Source: Actinophytocola xinjiangensis (lineage in GTDB: Bacteria > Actinomycetota > Actinomycetes > Mycobacteriales > Pseudonocardiaceae). Taken from it: a DNA stretch of 64,000 bases. This document shows positions 9,601 through 18,394 of the stretch, one piece after another. Location of the stretch: NCBI RefSeq assembly GCF_001921215.1, contig NZ_MSIF01000012.1, forward strand, positions 62,001-126,000, written 5' to 3'. The position numbers and the translations under genes were made by a program. The number at the start of each line of letters is the position of its first letter. Position 1 is the stretch's first letter. The notes beneath the pieces are model-generated. The model made no database searches. It saw only the letters and a program-made list of their open reading frames with translations, and had not been told where the DNA came from.

Positions 9601-10537
9601 AACCGCACTGGGCTCGCTCACGATGAACGTTGTGGTCACCGGTGTCGAAGAGGTGAACGAGACCTACTGGGTCAGCAGCGTGGCCAGCACCGGCGGGCAA
9701 CTGGCCCAGGTCACCGCCAACGGCAGGCCGACCGGCAAGGTGATCGACACGGCGTCCGTGTCGAGACAGCTGGGGACCGCGACCCAGGTCGTTCCAGGCG
9801 ACCTCACCTGGCTGCCCCGCCGGAACTGGTTGTGCATGAACGTCCTGCAACCGGTCACCGTGTCCGACATCGTCTGCGTGGACCCGAACTCGTCCACGGT
9901 GACGAGACGGATCCCGACGGGGATGCCCGCCACCACTCGTGGGGTCGGGTTGGCCTACGACGAGGACCGTGACCTGTTCTTCGTCGGCGTCGCCCACGTC
10001 AGGGCCGGCTACCAGCAGCGCATCCTGACGATCGAGGGCGTCGAGCACCAGGATCCCGGCACCACCGTGAACACCTGTCTGATCACCAGGCAGGCCCGGG
10101 GCCTCGGCTGGAATCCGACGTCGCGCTCACTGTGGACGACCTCCCAGCAGCTGACGGACTTCCCCGTCAAACAGCGCACCTGGCTGCGTCAGGTGGATCC
10201 GGAGACCTGTTCGGAGATCTCCGCGATACCCCTTGACCCGGCACAGGGCCTGTCGACCATGGGCCTGGACCTCGACCCGGAGGGCAACGCGGTCACCACG
10301 GTCACCGCCAGGTTGGGATTCAGCACGGTGGCAACGGGTGATCCGATCGCGAAGCGGGTTGACTGGTTGACCCTGTCTCCGGCGCAGGGCTCCCTCGACG
10401 CCAGGCGACGCCAGAACATCGACCTCACCGTGAACCCCGCGACCGTTCCCGACGGTGCGGACACGGTCGAGGTGGTGCTCCACGGGAACGGCGGCGCGAC
10501 CCCCACGGTCACGATCCCCGTCACCGTGACCCGCTGA
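6617..10537 (+). CDS. Secreted S8 subtilisin-family peptidase with carboxypeptidase-regulatory-like repeats
   Basis: The 1306-residue product is a secreted serine endopeptidase. Residues 1-33 form a signal peptide (VRRGAAALATAAALAVAG, cleavage near ASSA/AP), followed by an inhibitor-like propeptide (about 60-170). The catalytic triad is Asp206 (NIDSGVQFDHP), His252 (GHGHGTHTMG) and Ser424 (GTSMATPHVAG). The catalytic domain looks like bacillopeptidase F. After it come three CarboxypepD-reg-like beta domains (about 495-570, 575-640 and 870-940). A NIDO-like beta domain (YYGQYFETLYVNSHGMASF, about 715-840) lies between the second and third, and C-terminal beta modules follow. The GTG at 6617 has GGGAG at spacing 6; an ATG at 6623 is the alternative. 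A perfect terminator follows. Confidence 0.95.
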   Translation: MKMGSTTVRRGAAALATAAALAVAGPVPASSAAPPTDSGGLDSSGMDKLASSLLTGFEKSGGASQDFWVSFDDRADLTGAAEIENWAERGQFVVDRLRDTAKKAQADTVSALDAAGVDYKSYWVTNAIRVHGGDMTLAVRLAGEAEVERVFAPVAYERHEPVEQKVTGNRLNAAEVVEWGVSNIKADQVWERYGVRGDGIVVANIDSGVQFDHPALVSSYRGYDAEKGSFDNDYNWLDVSGSSSYPNDGHGHGTHTMGTMVGDDGAANRTGVAPGARWIAANGCCPSDQALIDSAQWMLAPTKVDGTAPDPAKRPHVVNNSWGSDVPTNDPFMEDILTSWADAGIFGVWANGNDGALGCESSGTPGSRTINYSVGAYDSANAIAPFSARGPGQDGEVKPNITAPGVNVRSAIPGNRYGTMSGTSMATPHVAGAVALLWSADPSLVGDLDRTRQLLDDTATDTADDQCGGTTDDNNVFGEGRLDALALVSATNQAELGEVTGTVTHDGTGEPVRGAAVRLTSGDLVRSVRTADDGSYGANVPVGEYQATVTAFGYETTTVAVTVTAGQTTNTDVRMPAVKGFTVSGKVLDEATGKPLPGAKVTVAGTRFATTTGADGGYSVPNVPGPASYLLTIDGGRCTTGPLHRGIDLRGDLTVPTIRAPRQIDTAMADGWWDGPYGYSCVQEPVEWIGGDTEIEPPTSTWGATKLTMPFGFTYYGQYFETLYVNSHGMASFSSYGEETRINFGVKAFYSTFVEDPDSKMYTRSAGQAPNRTFTVEWREHAMASYAGLVTAALTLHENGDIVFAYKDLDPNNLGELGAAAEIGLESPSPDLQAGKPNALTLSHYEPVLNDDYQYHFSLPSAGTAIGKVTDQKTGKPIPGATVDLYGPTGKLVRRQLTDDAGRYRAELFTGQRYRITAVAPPGFTVVSSKDVTTTADRGVITVNHALGSGGFDVGQRELRIRAGDTKALRVTNSGREQLDWYATARVPGSGPAPGTALGSLTMNVVVTGVEEVNETYWVSSVASTGGQLAQVTANGRPTGKVIDTASVSRQLGTATQVVPGDLTWLPRRNWLCMNVLQPVTVSDIVCVDPNSSTVTRRIPTGMPATTRGVGLAYDEDRDLFFVGVAHVRAGYQQRILTIEGVEHQDPGTTVNTCLITRQARGLGWNPTSRSLWTTSQQLTDFPVKQRTWLRQVDPETCSEISAIPLDPAQGLSTMGLDLDPEGNAVTTVTARLGFSTVATGDPIAKRVDWLTLSPAQGSLDARRRQNIDLTVNPATVPDGADTVEVVLHGNGGATPTVTIPVTVTR

Positions 10538-10545
10538 CGAACCTG

Positions 10546-10590
10546 GCACGACGGCGCCCCCGGAACTCGGTTCCGGGGGCGCCGTCGTGC
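10546..10590 (+). terminator. Perfect 21-bp hairpin terminator of the subtilase gene
   Basis: Positions 10546-10566 are exactly complementary to 10570-10590 with a three-base TCG loop, starting 8 nt after the stop codon. No long T-run follows, as is usual for high-GC actinobacterial terminators. Confidence 0.9.
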
Positions 10591-10810
10591 GTCGAGGACG
10601 GCAAACGGCCAGGACGCGGTCCGCGCCCTGGAGTTGGGGCGTCGGCAGAGCAGATCACGGCCCGTTGTCGCCGTCGAGCGGCCGGGGCGCAGGGGTCGAC
10701 TCATCAGTGCCGAAGGTGGACATCCCGACGGTCGCGATTGGTGCGATCCGATGTGCGGACAATTTCTACCTGATCGAGTGACTACAGGGCTTTGTTCAAG
10801 GTCGGCGTCC

Positions 10811-10823
10811 TAGGGTTGCGGTC
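10811..10823 (+). promoter_or_regulatory. Probable -10 element of the urease operon (leaderless ureA)
   Basis: TAGGGT at 10811-10816 lies seven nt before the ureA ATG at 10824, with no Shine-Dalgarno sequence between. This geometry fits transcription starting at or next to the A of the ATG. The upstream region 10591-10810 contains no other gene I can support. Confidence 0.4.
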
Positions 10824-11132
10824 ATGCATCTGGCTCCTCATGAGCGCGACAAACTTCTGGTGTATGTGGCGGCGAAACTCGCCGAGGAAAGATTGGCGCG
10901 CGGTGTTCTGCTGAACCACCCGGAGGCGATCGCGCTGATCACCAAACACATCCTCGAAGGTGCCCGGGACGGGAAGTCGGTGGCGACGCTGATGCAGACC
11001 GCGCGGTGTGTGCTCCGGGTGGGGCAGGTGATGGACGGGGTGCCGTCGATGATCGACGAAGTGCACGTCGAGGCCACTTTTCCGGACGGCACGAAGCTGG
11101 TCGTGGCGGAGAGCCCGATCCACCTGCCGTGA
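10824..11132 (+). CDS. ureA: Urease subunit gamma
   Basis: The 102-residue product is the small structural subunit of cytosolic nickel urease, which hydrolyses urea to ammonia and carbamate. It starts [20 protein letters not shown] and contains [10 protein letters not shown] and the family region [10 protein letters not shown], at full family length. It opens an operon in the order ureA-B-C-F-G-D, the usual actinobacterial arrangement. The ATG probably starts a leaderless message. Confidence 0.97.
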   Translation: MHLAPHERDKLLVYVAAKLAEERLARGVLLNHPEAIALITKHILEGARDGKSVATLMQTARCVLRVGQVMDGVPSMIDEVHVEATFPDGTKLVVAESPIHLP

Positions 11133-11171
11133 GTCCGGGTACCAGGTCCGAGGACGAGGAGTCGTGAACGC

Positions 11172-11540
11172 GTGAAACCGGGAGAAATTCTGCCGGGTAG
11201 CGGAGACATTCCGCTCAACCCCGGTGCGGAGACGATCGAGGTCACCGTGGACAACACCGGCGACCGGCCTGTTCAGGTGGGTTCGCATTATCATTTCGCG
11301 GCGGTGAATCCGGCGTTGAAGTTCGACCGGGCGGCGGCCTGGGGATTTCGGCTGAACATTCCGGCGGGGACCGCGAAGCGGTTCGAGCCGCGCCGCTACG
11401 GTCCGGTCGAACTGGTGCGCATGGGCGGTGACCGGGTCGTGCCCGGGCTGCGTCCGGAGTACGCGGGCGAGCTCGACGACCGGGGCGCGGATCCGACGCC
11501 CTACGAGTACGGCGCCAAGGGTGAGGGGCCGGCCCGGTGA
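11172..11540 (+). CDS. ureB: Urease subunit beta
   Basis: The 122-residue product starts at GTG 11172 with [18 protein letters not shown] and contains the family segment [20 protein letters not shown]. This subunit packs around the alpha subunit in the (alpha-beta-gamma)3 complex. It lies 39 nt behind ureA, and its last codons overlap the ureC start by 4 nt (GTGA), a sign of coupled translation. Length and sequence are normal for the family. Confidence 0.97.
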   Translation: MKPGEILPGSGDIPLNPGAETIEVTVDNTGDRPVQVGSHYHFAAVNPALKFDRAAAWGFRLNIPAGTAKRFEPRRYGPVELVRMGGDRVVPGLRPEYAGELDDRGADPTPYEYGAKGEGPAR

Positions 11541-13264
11541 GCGGGGCCGCGCCCACCCCGCGCGACAAGTACATCGACCTGTTCGGCCCGACCACCGGCG
11601 ACCGGATCAGGCTCGCCGACACCGACCTGTTCATCCAGGTCACCGCGGACCTCAGCCAGGGCGCCGGCTCGGGCGACGAGGCGGTCTTCGGCGGTGGCAA
11701 GGTGATCCGCGAGTCCATGGGCCTGTCGAGCCGGACCCGCGCCGGCGGCGGCACCGTGGACGTGGTCATCACCGGCGCGGTCGTGCTCGACCACTGGGGT
11801 GTGGTGAAGGCCGACGTCGGGATCCGCGACGGCCACATCGTCGGGATCGGCAAGGCCGGCAACCCGGACGTCGACCCGTCGGTCGACCCCGCCCTGGTCA
11901 TCGGACCGTCCACCGAGGTCGTCGCCGGCAACGGGAAGATCCTGACCGCCGGTGGGGTCGACTGCCACGTGCACTTCATCTGCCCGCAGACCGCCCAGCT
12001 GGGACTCGCCTCGGGGCTGACCACGTTGATCGGCGGCGGCGCCGGACCGGGCGAGGGCAGCAAGGCCACCACGGTCACCGCCGGCCCGTGGAATCTCGCC
12101 CGGATGGCGCAGGCGCTGGACACCCTGCCGGTCAACGTCCTGTTCCTCGGCAACGGGTGCTCCACCAACCCGCGGGCGCTGCGCGAACAGCTCACGGCCG
12201 GGGCCGGCGGCCTGAAGATCCACGAGGACTGGGGCGCGACGCCGGCCGTCCTGGACATGGCGCTGCGGGTGGCCGAGGAGACCGGGATCCAGATCGCGCT
12301 GCACGCCGACACCCTCAACGAGGCCGGGTTCTACGAGTCGACCCGCGACGCGATCAACGGCCGGTCGATCGCGGTGTTCCACGCCGAGGGCGCGGGCGGC
12401 GGGCACGCCCCGGACATCGTCAAGGTCGCCGGGCTGCCGAACGTCCTGCCCTCCTCGACCAACCCGACCCGCCCGCACACCGTCAACACCGTCGACGAGC
12501 ACCTGGACATGGTCATCGTCTGCCACCACCTGAACAAGGCGCTGGACGAGGACATGGCCTTCGCCGCCAGCCGGATCCGCGCCGGCACCATCGCGGCGGA
12601 GGACGTGCTGCAGGACATGGGCGCCATCTCCATCATGAGCTCCGACGCGCAGGCGATGGGCCGCATCGGCGAGGTCGTGTCGCGAACCTGGCAGACCGCG
12701 CACGTGATGAAGGCCAAACGCCCCCACGAGGAGAACCAGGGACCGGCGGACAACGTGCGGGCCCGCCGCTACGTCGCCAAGTACACGATCAACCCGGCCA
12801 TCGCGCACGGCATCGACGCCCACGTCGGGTCCGTGGAGGTCGGGAAGATGGCCGACCTCGTGCTGTGGGACCCGAAGTTCTTCGGCGTGCGACCGCACGT
12901 CGTGCTCAAGGCCGGGTTCGCCGCCTGGGCCGCGATGGGCGACGCGAACGCGGCCATCCCCACCCCACAGCCCTACCTCGGCCGGCCGATGTTCGCCGCC
13001 CAGCCGCGCGCCGCCTCGGCCAGCAGCGCGTTCTTCGTCGCCCCCGGCGCGGACGTCGCCGCGCTGCGGGACCTGGGGGTCACCGCCGACCTGGTGCCGA
13101 TCGGGAGCACCCGTGACGTCGCCAAGGAACACATGAAGGAGAACTGCGCGACACCGCTGATCGAGGTCAACCCGGACACCTTCGCCGTCACCGTCGACGG
13201 GGAACGCGTCGTCGAGAACCCGGTCAAGGCCGTGCCGATGGCCCAGCGGTACCACCTGTTCTGA
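11537..13264 (+). CDS. ureC: Urease subunit alpha (catalytic)
   Basis: The 575-residue catalytic subunit carries the complete active site. The first nickel-binding histidines are in CHVHFICPQ, the lysine carbamylated to bridge the two nickels is Lys227 ([10 protein letters not shown]), and the mobile-flap Cys329-His330 is in [14 protein letters not shown]-type segments common to the amidohydrolase fold are also present. Activation needs the accessory proteins encoded next in the operon. The gene overlaps ureB by 4 nt, and its TGA shares one base with the ureF ATG. Everything expected for an active enzyme is present. Confidence 0.98.
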   Translation: MSGAAPTPRDKYIDLFGPTTGDRIRLADTDLFIQVTADLSQGAGSGDEAVFGGGKVIRESMGLSSRTRAGGGTVDVVITGAVVLDHWGVVKADVGIRDGHIVGIGKAGNPDVDPSVDPALVIGPSTEVVAGNGKILTAGGVDCHVHFICPQTAQLGLASGLTTLIGGGAGPGEGSKATTVTAGPWNLARMAQALDTLPVNVLFLGNGCSTNPRALREQLTAGAGGLKIHEDWGATPAVLDMALRVAEETGIQIALHADTLNEAGFYESTRDAINGRSIAVFHAEGAGGGHAPDIVKVAGLPNVLPSSTNPTRPHTVNTVDEHLDMVIVCHHLNKALDEDMAFAASRIRAGTIAAEDVLQDMGAISIMSSDAQAMGRIGEVVSRTWQTAHVMKAKRPHEENQGPADNVRARRYVAKYTINPAIAHGIDAHVGSVEVGKMADLVLWDPKFFGVRPHVVLKAGFAAWAAMGDANAAIPTPQPYLGRPMFAAQPRAASASSAFFVAPGADVAALRDLGVTADLVPIGSTRDVAKEHMKENCATPLIEVNPDTFAVTVDGERVVENPVKAVPMAQRYHLF

Positions 13265-13959
13265 TGCCCACCATCCGCAACGGGCTCGCCGTCCTCGCGC
13301 TCGCCGACGCCCGCCTGCCCAACGGCGGCCACGTGCACTCCGGCGGCGTCGAGCAGGCCGCCGCCAGCGGTCTGGTCACCACCGTCGAGGACCTGCGCGA
13401 GTTCCTCTACGGGCGGCTGCGTTCGGCGGGGTTCACCTCGGCGGTGTTCGCCGCCGCCGCCACGCACGCCGCCGCCAACGGCGAGGTCGACTGGCTGGTG
13501 CTCGACGCCGAACTCGACGCCCGCACCCCGTCGCCGGCCCAGCGCGAGGCGTCCCGCGCGCAGGGCCGGGGCCTGGTCCGCGCCGGTCGGGCCGCCTGGC
13601 CATCGCCGGCGCTGGACACCCTGGTCGCCGTCACCGGCCGGCCGCACCACCCGCTCGTGCTCGGGGTGCTGGCCGCCGCCGCGGGCACCGAGCCGTGGGC
13701 GGCGGCGCTGGTCGCCGGCTACCAGTCGGTCAGCGGCCCGTCGTCGGCGGCCGTCCGCCTGCTCGGACTCGACCCGTTCGCGGCCAACGCCGTGCTGGTC
13801 GACCTGTCCGGGGAACTCGACCGCCTCGCCGACACCGCCGCCGCGCTCGCCCACCTCCCCCCGGGGGACCTCCCGGCGCCCGGGTCACCGGCGCTGGACC
13901 TGCTCGCCGAAGCACACCACCACCATCACCGAGAAGAGGTGCGTCTCTTTGCCTCCTGA
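13264..13959 (+). CDS. ureF: Urease accessory protein UreF
   Basis: The 231-residue all-helical protein starts at the ATG that overlaps the ureC stop (TGATG). It shows the family start [20 protein letters not shown] and the central [18 protein letters not shown]. UreF bridges UreD/UreH and UreG in the maturation complex that delivers nickel to apo-urease. Its C-terminus carries a run of five histidines ([11 protein letters not shown]), which is unusual and may bind nickel. The last 11 nt overlap ureG. Confidence 0.93.
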   Translation: MPTIRNGLAVLALADARLPNGGHVHSGGVEQAAASGLVTTVEDLREFLYGRLRSAGFTSAVFAAAATHAAANGEVDWLVLDAELDARTPSPAQREASRAQGRGLVRAGRAAWPSPALDTLVAVTGRPHHPLVLGVLAAAAGTEPWAAALVAGYQSVSGPSSAAVRLLGLDPFAANAVLVDLSGELDRLADTAAALAHLPPGDLPAPGSPALDLLAEAHHHHHREEVRLFAS

Positions 13960-14659
13960 CGGCCACCACCCGCACGGCCACCGTCACCCGGTCTCGTTCG
14001 ACCCGACGGTCACCGACCACGACCGCCACGAACCAACGCCCCTGCCCGGGCGGCCGTTCCGGCTCGGCATCGGCGGGCCGGTCGGGAGCGGCAAAACCGC
14101 GCTGACCGCCGCCCTGTGCCGCGCGCTGGGCCCCGACGTGAACCTGGCCGTGGTCACCAACGACATCTACACGACCGAGGACGCCGACTTCCTCCGCGCC
14201 GCCGGTGTCCTGGACCCCGACCGCGTCGAGGCCGTCCAGACCGGCGCCTGCCCGCACACCGCCATCCGCGACGACATCACCGCCAACCTCGACGCCGCCG
14301 AACGCCTCCAGGAACGCCACCCCGACCTCGAACTGATCATCATCGAGAGTGGTGGCGACAACCTCACCGCCGTCTTCAGCCGGGGTCTGGCCGACCGGCA
14401 GATCTTCGTCGTCGACGTCGCCGGCGGCGACAAGGTGCCCCGCAAGGGCGGCCCGGGGGTCACCACGGCCGACCTGCTCGTGATCAACAAGGTGGACCTG
14501 GCCGAGCACGTGGGCGCCGACATGACCGTCATGGTCGCCGACGCCCACCGCATGCGCGGGGACCGGCCGGTCACCACCCAGTCGCTCACCCGCACCCCCG
14601 ACGCCCCGGACGTCGCCGGCTGGGTGCGTCAGCAACTCGCCGTCCCTCTCGGCGTCTGA
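13949..14659 (+). CDS. ureG: Urease accessory GTPase UreG
   Basis: This SIMIBI-class GTPase of 236 residues supplies GTP-driven nickel insertion. It shows a Walker A motif ([11 protein letters not shown]), the nickel-binding CPH motif in [13 protein letters not shown], and [14 protein letters not shown] as the NKxD guanine motif. A histidine-rich N-terminal extension (residues 2-15, including HHPHGHRHP) precedes the fold and resembles a metal store. The start is the rare codon TTG at 13949, supported by GAAGAGG upstream and an 11-nt overlap with ureF. As no ureE is present, this His-rich tail may stand in for that nickel chaperone. Confidence 0.96.
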   Translation: MPPDGHHPHGHRHPVSFDPTVTDHDRHEPTPLPGRPFRLGIGGPVGSGKTALTAALCRALGPDVNLAVVTNDIYTTEDADFLRAAGVLDPDRVEAVQTGACPHTAIRDDITANLDAAERLQERHPDLELIIIESGGDNLTAVFSRGLADRQIFVVDVAGGDKVPRKGGPGVTTADLLVINKVDLAEHVGADMTVMVADAHRMRGDRPVTTQSLTRTPDAPDVAGWVRQQLAVPLGV

Positions 14660-14662
14660 CCC

Positions 14663-15406
14663 GTGCGATCCGAGGCGATCCTGGAGGTCGAACGACTCGC
14701 CGACGGCACCACGACCATCCGGGAGCTGCGCTCCGAACCGCCGACCCGGCTCATCCCGCGCCGGTCGGCGGTGCCCAGCCGCGACGGCGGCGTGACCGTC
14801 CGCACGGTCGCCTCGGCCGCCGGCCCGCTCGGCGGTGACCACCTGCGCCTGCGGGTCCGGGTCGGGGCGGGCGCACACCTGCGGCTCATCGGCACCGGCG
14901 CCACCCTCGCCCTGCCGGGGCCCCACGGTGAACCCAGCACCTCGACCGTCCACCTCCGGATCGACCCCGGCGGACGACTCGAGTACCTGCCCGACGAGAC
15001 GATCGTCTGCGCGGGCGCGGACCACCACACCGAACTCCGCGCCGACATCGCCGCCGGCGGTGAGTTCCGCCAGCGCGAGATCCTCATCCTCGGCCGGCAC
15101 GCCGAACCGCCCGGCCGGCTCACCACCGGCACCTACCTCACGCGCGCCGGACGCCCCCTGCTGCGCCAGACCCTCGACCTCACCGACCGCAGACTCCTGG
15201 CCAGCCCCGGCTACCTGGTCGGCAACAAGGTCCTGGCCACCGAGATCGTCGTCGACGACCGGACCCCGCCGGGCCCCGCCGCGGGCGACGGGTGGTCACT
15301 GACCCCGCTGGCCGGCGGCGGCGCCCTGGCCACGGCGCTGGGCCCCGAGCATGTGACCGCCGTGCACCGGCTCGCCGCCGCGCTCGACGGCACGCGCCTC
15401 AGGTGA
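14663..15406 (+). CDS. ureD: Urease accessory protein UreD (UreH)
   Basis: The 247-residue product starts at GTG 14663, three nt behind ureG, and is the scaffold that first docks on apo-urease. Diagnostic segments are LRLRVRVGAGAHLRLIGTGA and YLPDETIVCAGADHHTELR. Sequence divergence is normal for this poorly conserved family. It ends the operon; its stop overlaps by 8 nt the stop of the convergent lipoprotein gene, so little room for a terminator remains. Confidence 0.92.
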   Translation: MRSEAILEVERLADGTTTIRELRSEPPTRLIPRRSAVPSRDGGVTVRTVASAAGPLGGDHLRLRVRVGAGAHLRLIGTGATLALPGPHGEPSTSTVHLRIDPGGRLEYLPDETIVCAGADHHTELRADIAAGGEFRQREILILGRHAEPPGRLTTGTYLTRAGRPLLRQTLDLTDRRLLASPGYLVGNKVLATEIVVDDRTPPGPAAGDGWSLTPLAGGGALATALGPEHVTAVHRLAAALDGTRLR

Positions 15407-16415
15407 AGACGGTGGTGGTCAGGATCTTGGTGACGGTGTCCTGGACCGGCTTGGTCAGTTCCCGCTTGTCGCCGTCGCAGCGGACGTGGACCAGCAGGTT
15501 GCCCTTGCGGAACATGAAGTACATCAGGACCATCACGCCGTTGTGGCGGGGGACGGTGCCCAGGCCCTCGTCGATCTGGGGGCCGAGGTTGTCGACGGTG
15601 TTCCGGTCGTCCTTGAGGTCGAAGACCCTGGCCGCGGTGCCCTCCAGTTCCTTCTTGCGGTCCGCGTAGGACTTCGCCGCCTCGGTGTTGTCGGAGACGT
15701 AGACCTCGATCGTCCTGCCCGCCACGACGTAGTCCGACCAGTAGACGGTGGCGAACTCGAACGTGAGCTCCTCACCCAGCTCCGCCGGCACCTCCAGGCT
15801 GAACGGCACCACCGGCGGCGCCTGGTCGATCGGGCCCTTGCCGGTCAACGTCGTCTCGTCGAACTGGACGCTGGTGAACACCTGGTCGCCCAGGTCCAGG
15901 ACGTCCTCGGGCAGGCCGTCGGCGGTGGGGGCCGACATCGTCAGGGTCACGGTGACCGCGCCCTTGGCGGCGATGTAGAACCGCTGCGTCGTCGGCTCCT
16001 CACCGGGGTCGTCGAACGACATGTCGCCCCAGTAGCCGGGCACCCCGTCCACCTCGAACTCGGTGGGCTGGACGTTCTTCTCCTTCCACAGCTCCATGTT
16101 GCTGTCGAGCAGCTCGGAGTCGTCGCGCGCGGACTCCTGGACCCGGAACCCGATCATGAACTCGACCGGGTCGAGCGTCGTCGTGTACAGGCCGGTCAGG
16201 TAGTGCTGCCGGAAGCTCTCGACCTGCTCACCGGCGTCGAACGTGATCGGCGGCTGGCCGTACTCCGGGGTCATCCTGACCGGCTCGGCCGGCGCCCCGC
16301 CGCCGTCCGACGAGCCAAGCGGCACCGCCGTGCCCGACACCTGGGTGGCGCAGCCGGCGGTCACCAGCGACACCACCGCCGCCAGGGCCGCCACCACACG
16401 CGACGTTGACCTCAT
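15399..16415 (-). CDS. Secreted lipoprotein of unknown function
   Basis: The 338-residue product has a lipoprotein signal peptide with the lipobox LVTAGC, so Cys22 should become the acylated N-terminus. A Gly/Ser/Ala-rich linker follows to about residue 45, then a soluble domain made mainly of beta segments and containing only one further cysteine. I do not recognise the family. The gene is convergent with ureD and divergent from the following monooxygenase. The ATG at 16415 has a weak upstream GGAAG. A role on the outer face of the membrane is likely, the partner unknown. Confidence 0.8.
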   Translation of the reverse strand: MRSTSRVVAALAAVVSLVTAGCATQVSGTAVPLGSSDGGGAPAEPVRMTPEYGQPPITFDAGEQVESFRQHYLTGLYTTTLDPVEFMIGFRVQESARDDSELLDSNMELWKEKNVQPTEFEVDGVPGYWGDMSFDDPGEEPTTQRFYIAAKGAVTVTLTMSAPTADGLPEDVLDLGDQVFTSVQFDETTLTGKGPIDQAPPVVPFSLEVPAELGEELTFEFATVYWSDYVVAGRTIEVYVSDNTEAAKSYADRKKELEGTAARVFDLKDDRNTVDNLGPQIDEGLGTVPRHNGVMVLMYFMFRKGNLLVHVRCDGDKRELTKPVQDTVTKILTTTVFT

Positions 16416-16618
16416 CTGGTTACCAGCGCTTCCTGATCGGGGACCGTCCCGACATGGTGCCCGGTCGGTCCCGCCCGGCGCAGTCGTTCCGCTGTCCTCG
16501 CGCTGTCCCCGCGCGCTCACACTCCACAGAGGAACCGTGCGGGGTCGCGACGTCACAATCCGTCGAGCTGTCTCGTCGGTGTACCGGAGAGCTTCGGCAC
16601 ACAGGTGGGAGACGACAG

Positions 16619-17851
16619 GTGGCGACAGACACAACGACCGGCGGTCGCGCGCTGGTGGTCGGCCTCGGGGTGAGCGGGATGGCCACGGCGCTGCGGCTGC
16701 GGCAGATCGGCTGGACGCCGGTCGTCGTCGAGCGGGCCGCGCGCCGGCGCGCGGGCGGGTACTTCATCGCGATGTTCGGCCCCGGGCTGGCCTCGGCCAG
16801 ACGACTCGGGATCCTCGACCGGCTGGAGAACAAGAACGCGGGCGGCGTGTCCTTCGACGTCGACCGGGCCGGGCGGCGCAAGCCCGCCCTCAGCTTCCAG
16901 GACTTCCCCGGCCCGCCGTGGCTCATGCGCCGCGGTGACCTGGAACAGGCCGCCTACACCGCGCTGCCCGACGACGTGGAGATCCGCTACGGCACCGAAC
17001 CGACCGCCATCGCCCAGGACGCCGACGGGGTGGACGTCACGCTCACCGACGGCGCCGGCGACACGGTCACCGAACGGTTCGACCTGGTCGTCGGCGCCGA
17101 CGGGCTGCGCTCCACGGTGCGGCGGCTGGTGTTCGGCCCGCACGAACGGCACCTGCGCCGCCTCGACCACATGGCCGTCGCCTTCCAACTGCCCGGCCCG
17201 CTGCCCGGCCACCGCGGCGACGACGGCGTCATCATGCTCGAACCCGGCCGGTCGATGTGGGTGTTCCCGTTCCGCGACAACCCACCGACGGTGTTGCTGA
17301 ACTACCGCACCGACGACGTGGACGCCGAGTTCACCCGCCCGCTGGAGCAAAGACTGCGGGAGGTCTTCGGGCCGGAGCCCACCGGCGCGGCGCTGGGGGC
17401 GGCGCTGGACGCGCTCGGCTCGGCCGACAACGTGCTGTTCGACTCGGTCGAGCAGGTGCACCTGGACAGCTGGCAGCGCGGCCGGGTCGTGCTCGTCGGC
17501 GACGCCGCCTGGTGCGTGACGCTCTACTCCGGCATGGGCGCCTCGTCGGGCATGGCCGGCGCCGACCTGTTGGGCACCATGCTGGCCCGCCACCCCCGCG
17601 ACCTGCCGGCGGCCCTGGCCGGCTGGGAGCGGCGGCTGCGCCCGCACATCGAGTTCCTCCAGCACAACGGCCAGCAGATGCGCAACCTGTTCGTGCCGCC
17701 ACACCGCGGCCAGATCCTGCTGCGCCGGATCATCGTGCGGCTCAGCCGGTTCCCGCTCACCGCCCCGCTGATGACCATGGTGCGCGACCGGGGCAAGGTC
17801 GGGCGGATGATGCGGGCGGACTTCGCCCACCCCGACCCGGTGTACGCGTAG
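16619..17851 (+). CDS. FAD-dependent monooxygenase (PHBH/tetracycline-hydroxylase-like)
   Basis: The 410-residue flavoprotein shows the FAD-binding fingerprint (VVGLGVSGMATALRLRQIG, about residues 12-30), the DG motif (VVGADGLRSTVRRLVFG) and the GD motif (VVLVGDAAWCVTLYSGMGAS). The GD motif continues as Ser-Gly-Met-Gly-Ala-Ser where most relatives have Gly-Gly-Gly-Leu. The substrate is unknown. The frame is open from 16406, but GTG 16619 is chosen because GGGAG lies seven nt upstream and it immediately precedes the FAD strand. The next gene starts 12 nt after the stop, which suggests one transcript. Confidence 0.87.
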   Translation: MATDTTTGGRALVVGLGVSGMATALRLRQIGWTPVVVERAARRRAGGYFIAMFGPGLASARRLGILDRLENKNAGGVSFDVDRAGRRKPALSFQDFPGPPWLMRRGDLEQAAYTALPDDVEIRYGTEPTAIAQDADGVDVTLTDGAGDTVTERFDLVVGADGLRSTVRRLVFGPHERHLRRLDHMAVAFQLPGPLPGHRGDDGVIMLEPGRSMWVFPFRDNPPTVLLNYRTDDVDAEFTRPLEQRLREVFGPEPTGAALGAALDALGSADNVLFDSVEQVHLDSWQRGRVVLVGDAAWCVTLYSGMGASSGMAGADLLGTMLARHPRDLPAALAGWERRLRPHIEFLQHNGQQMRNLFVPPHRGQILLRRIIVRLSRFPLTAPLMTMVRDRGKVGRMMRADFAHPDPVYA

Positions 17852-17862
17852 GGTCGGGGGTC

Positions 17863-18381
17863 GTGACGGAACGGATGCCCGACGACCTGCCGGTGGTGGA
17901 ACGCACGGCGGTGCGGGTCGTGGTCATCGACGTGCGGGACGCGATGCTGCTGTTCCACACCCGCCAACTCCAGTACCCCGAGCACGGCACCTGGTGGGAA
18001 CTTCCGGGCGGCGGGATCGACCCGGGGGAGACCTACGCGCAGGCGGCTGTCCGCGAACTCCACGAGGAGACCGGGATCGTCGCCGAGGCCGCGCGGATCG
18101 GCACCCCGAACTGGCGCCGCCGCGCGACCTTCAAGCACCGGGGGGAACGGCGGCTGCAGGACGAGGTGATCGTCACCCTGCGGCTGCCGGTCCCCGGCCC
18201 GGACCTCGACACCTCCCGGCGCACCGACTACGAGCTGGAGGACTACTTCGACCACCGCTGGTGGCCGGTGACCGAGGTCCTCGCCAGCACCGGGAGGTTC
18301 TACCCCGGGCGGCTGCCGGCCCTGCTGGGCCCGTTCCTGGCCGGCGAGCCGATCGAGGAGCCGTTCGAGGTGTGGTCCTGA
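17863..18381 (+). CDS. Nudix hydrolase
   Basis: The 172-residue product contains a complete Nudix box (GGGIDPGETYAQAAVRELHE, continuing ETGI, about residues 49-72) that binds Mg2+ and cleaves nucleoside diphosphate-linked substrates. Flanking beta strands are typical (RVVVIDVRDAMLLFHT; HRWWPVTEVL). GTG 17863 is preceded by GGGGG; an ATG at 17875 is the alternative. It follows the flavin monooxygenase by 12 nt and is probably co-transcribed. The substrate cannot be told from the sequence. Confidence 0.92.
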   Translation: MTERMPDDLPVVERTAVRVVVIDVRDAMLLFHTRQLQYPEHGTWWELPGGGIDPGETYAQAAVRELHEETGIVAEAARIGTPNWRRRATFKHRGERRLQDEVIVTLRLPVPGPDLDTSRRTDYELEDYFDHRWWPVTEVLASTGRFYPGRLPALLGPFLAGEPIEEPFEVWS

Positions 18382-18394
18382 CGGTGGTCACCAC

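Noticed and set aside
6905-10048. Very long open frame (over 1000 codons) on the minus strand opposite the subtilase gene
   Set aside because: It is an antisense shadow of high-GC coding sequence, with Arg/His/Gly-rich low-complexity translation and no domain. The plus strand has a complete catalytic triad and signal peptide.
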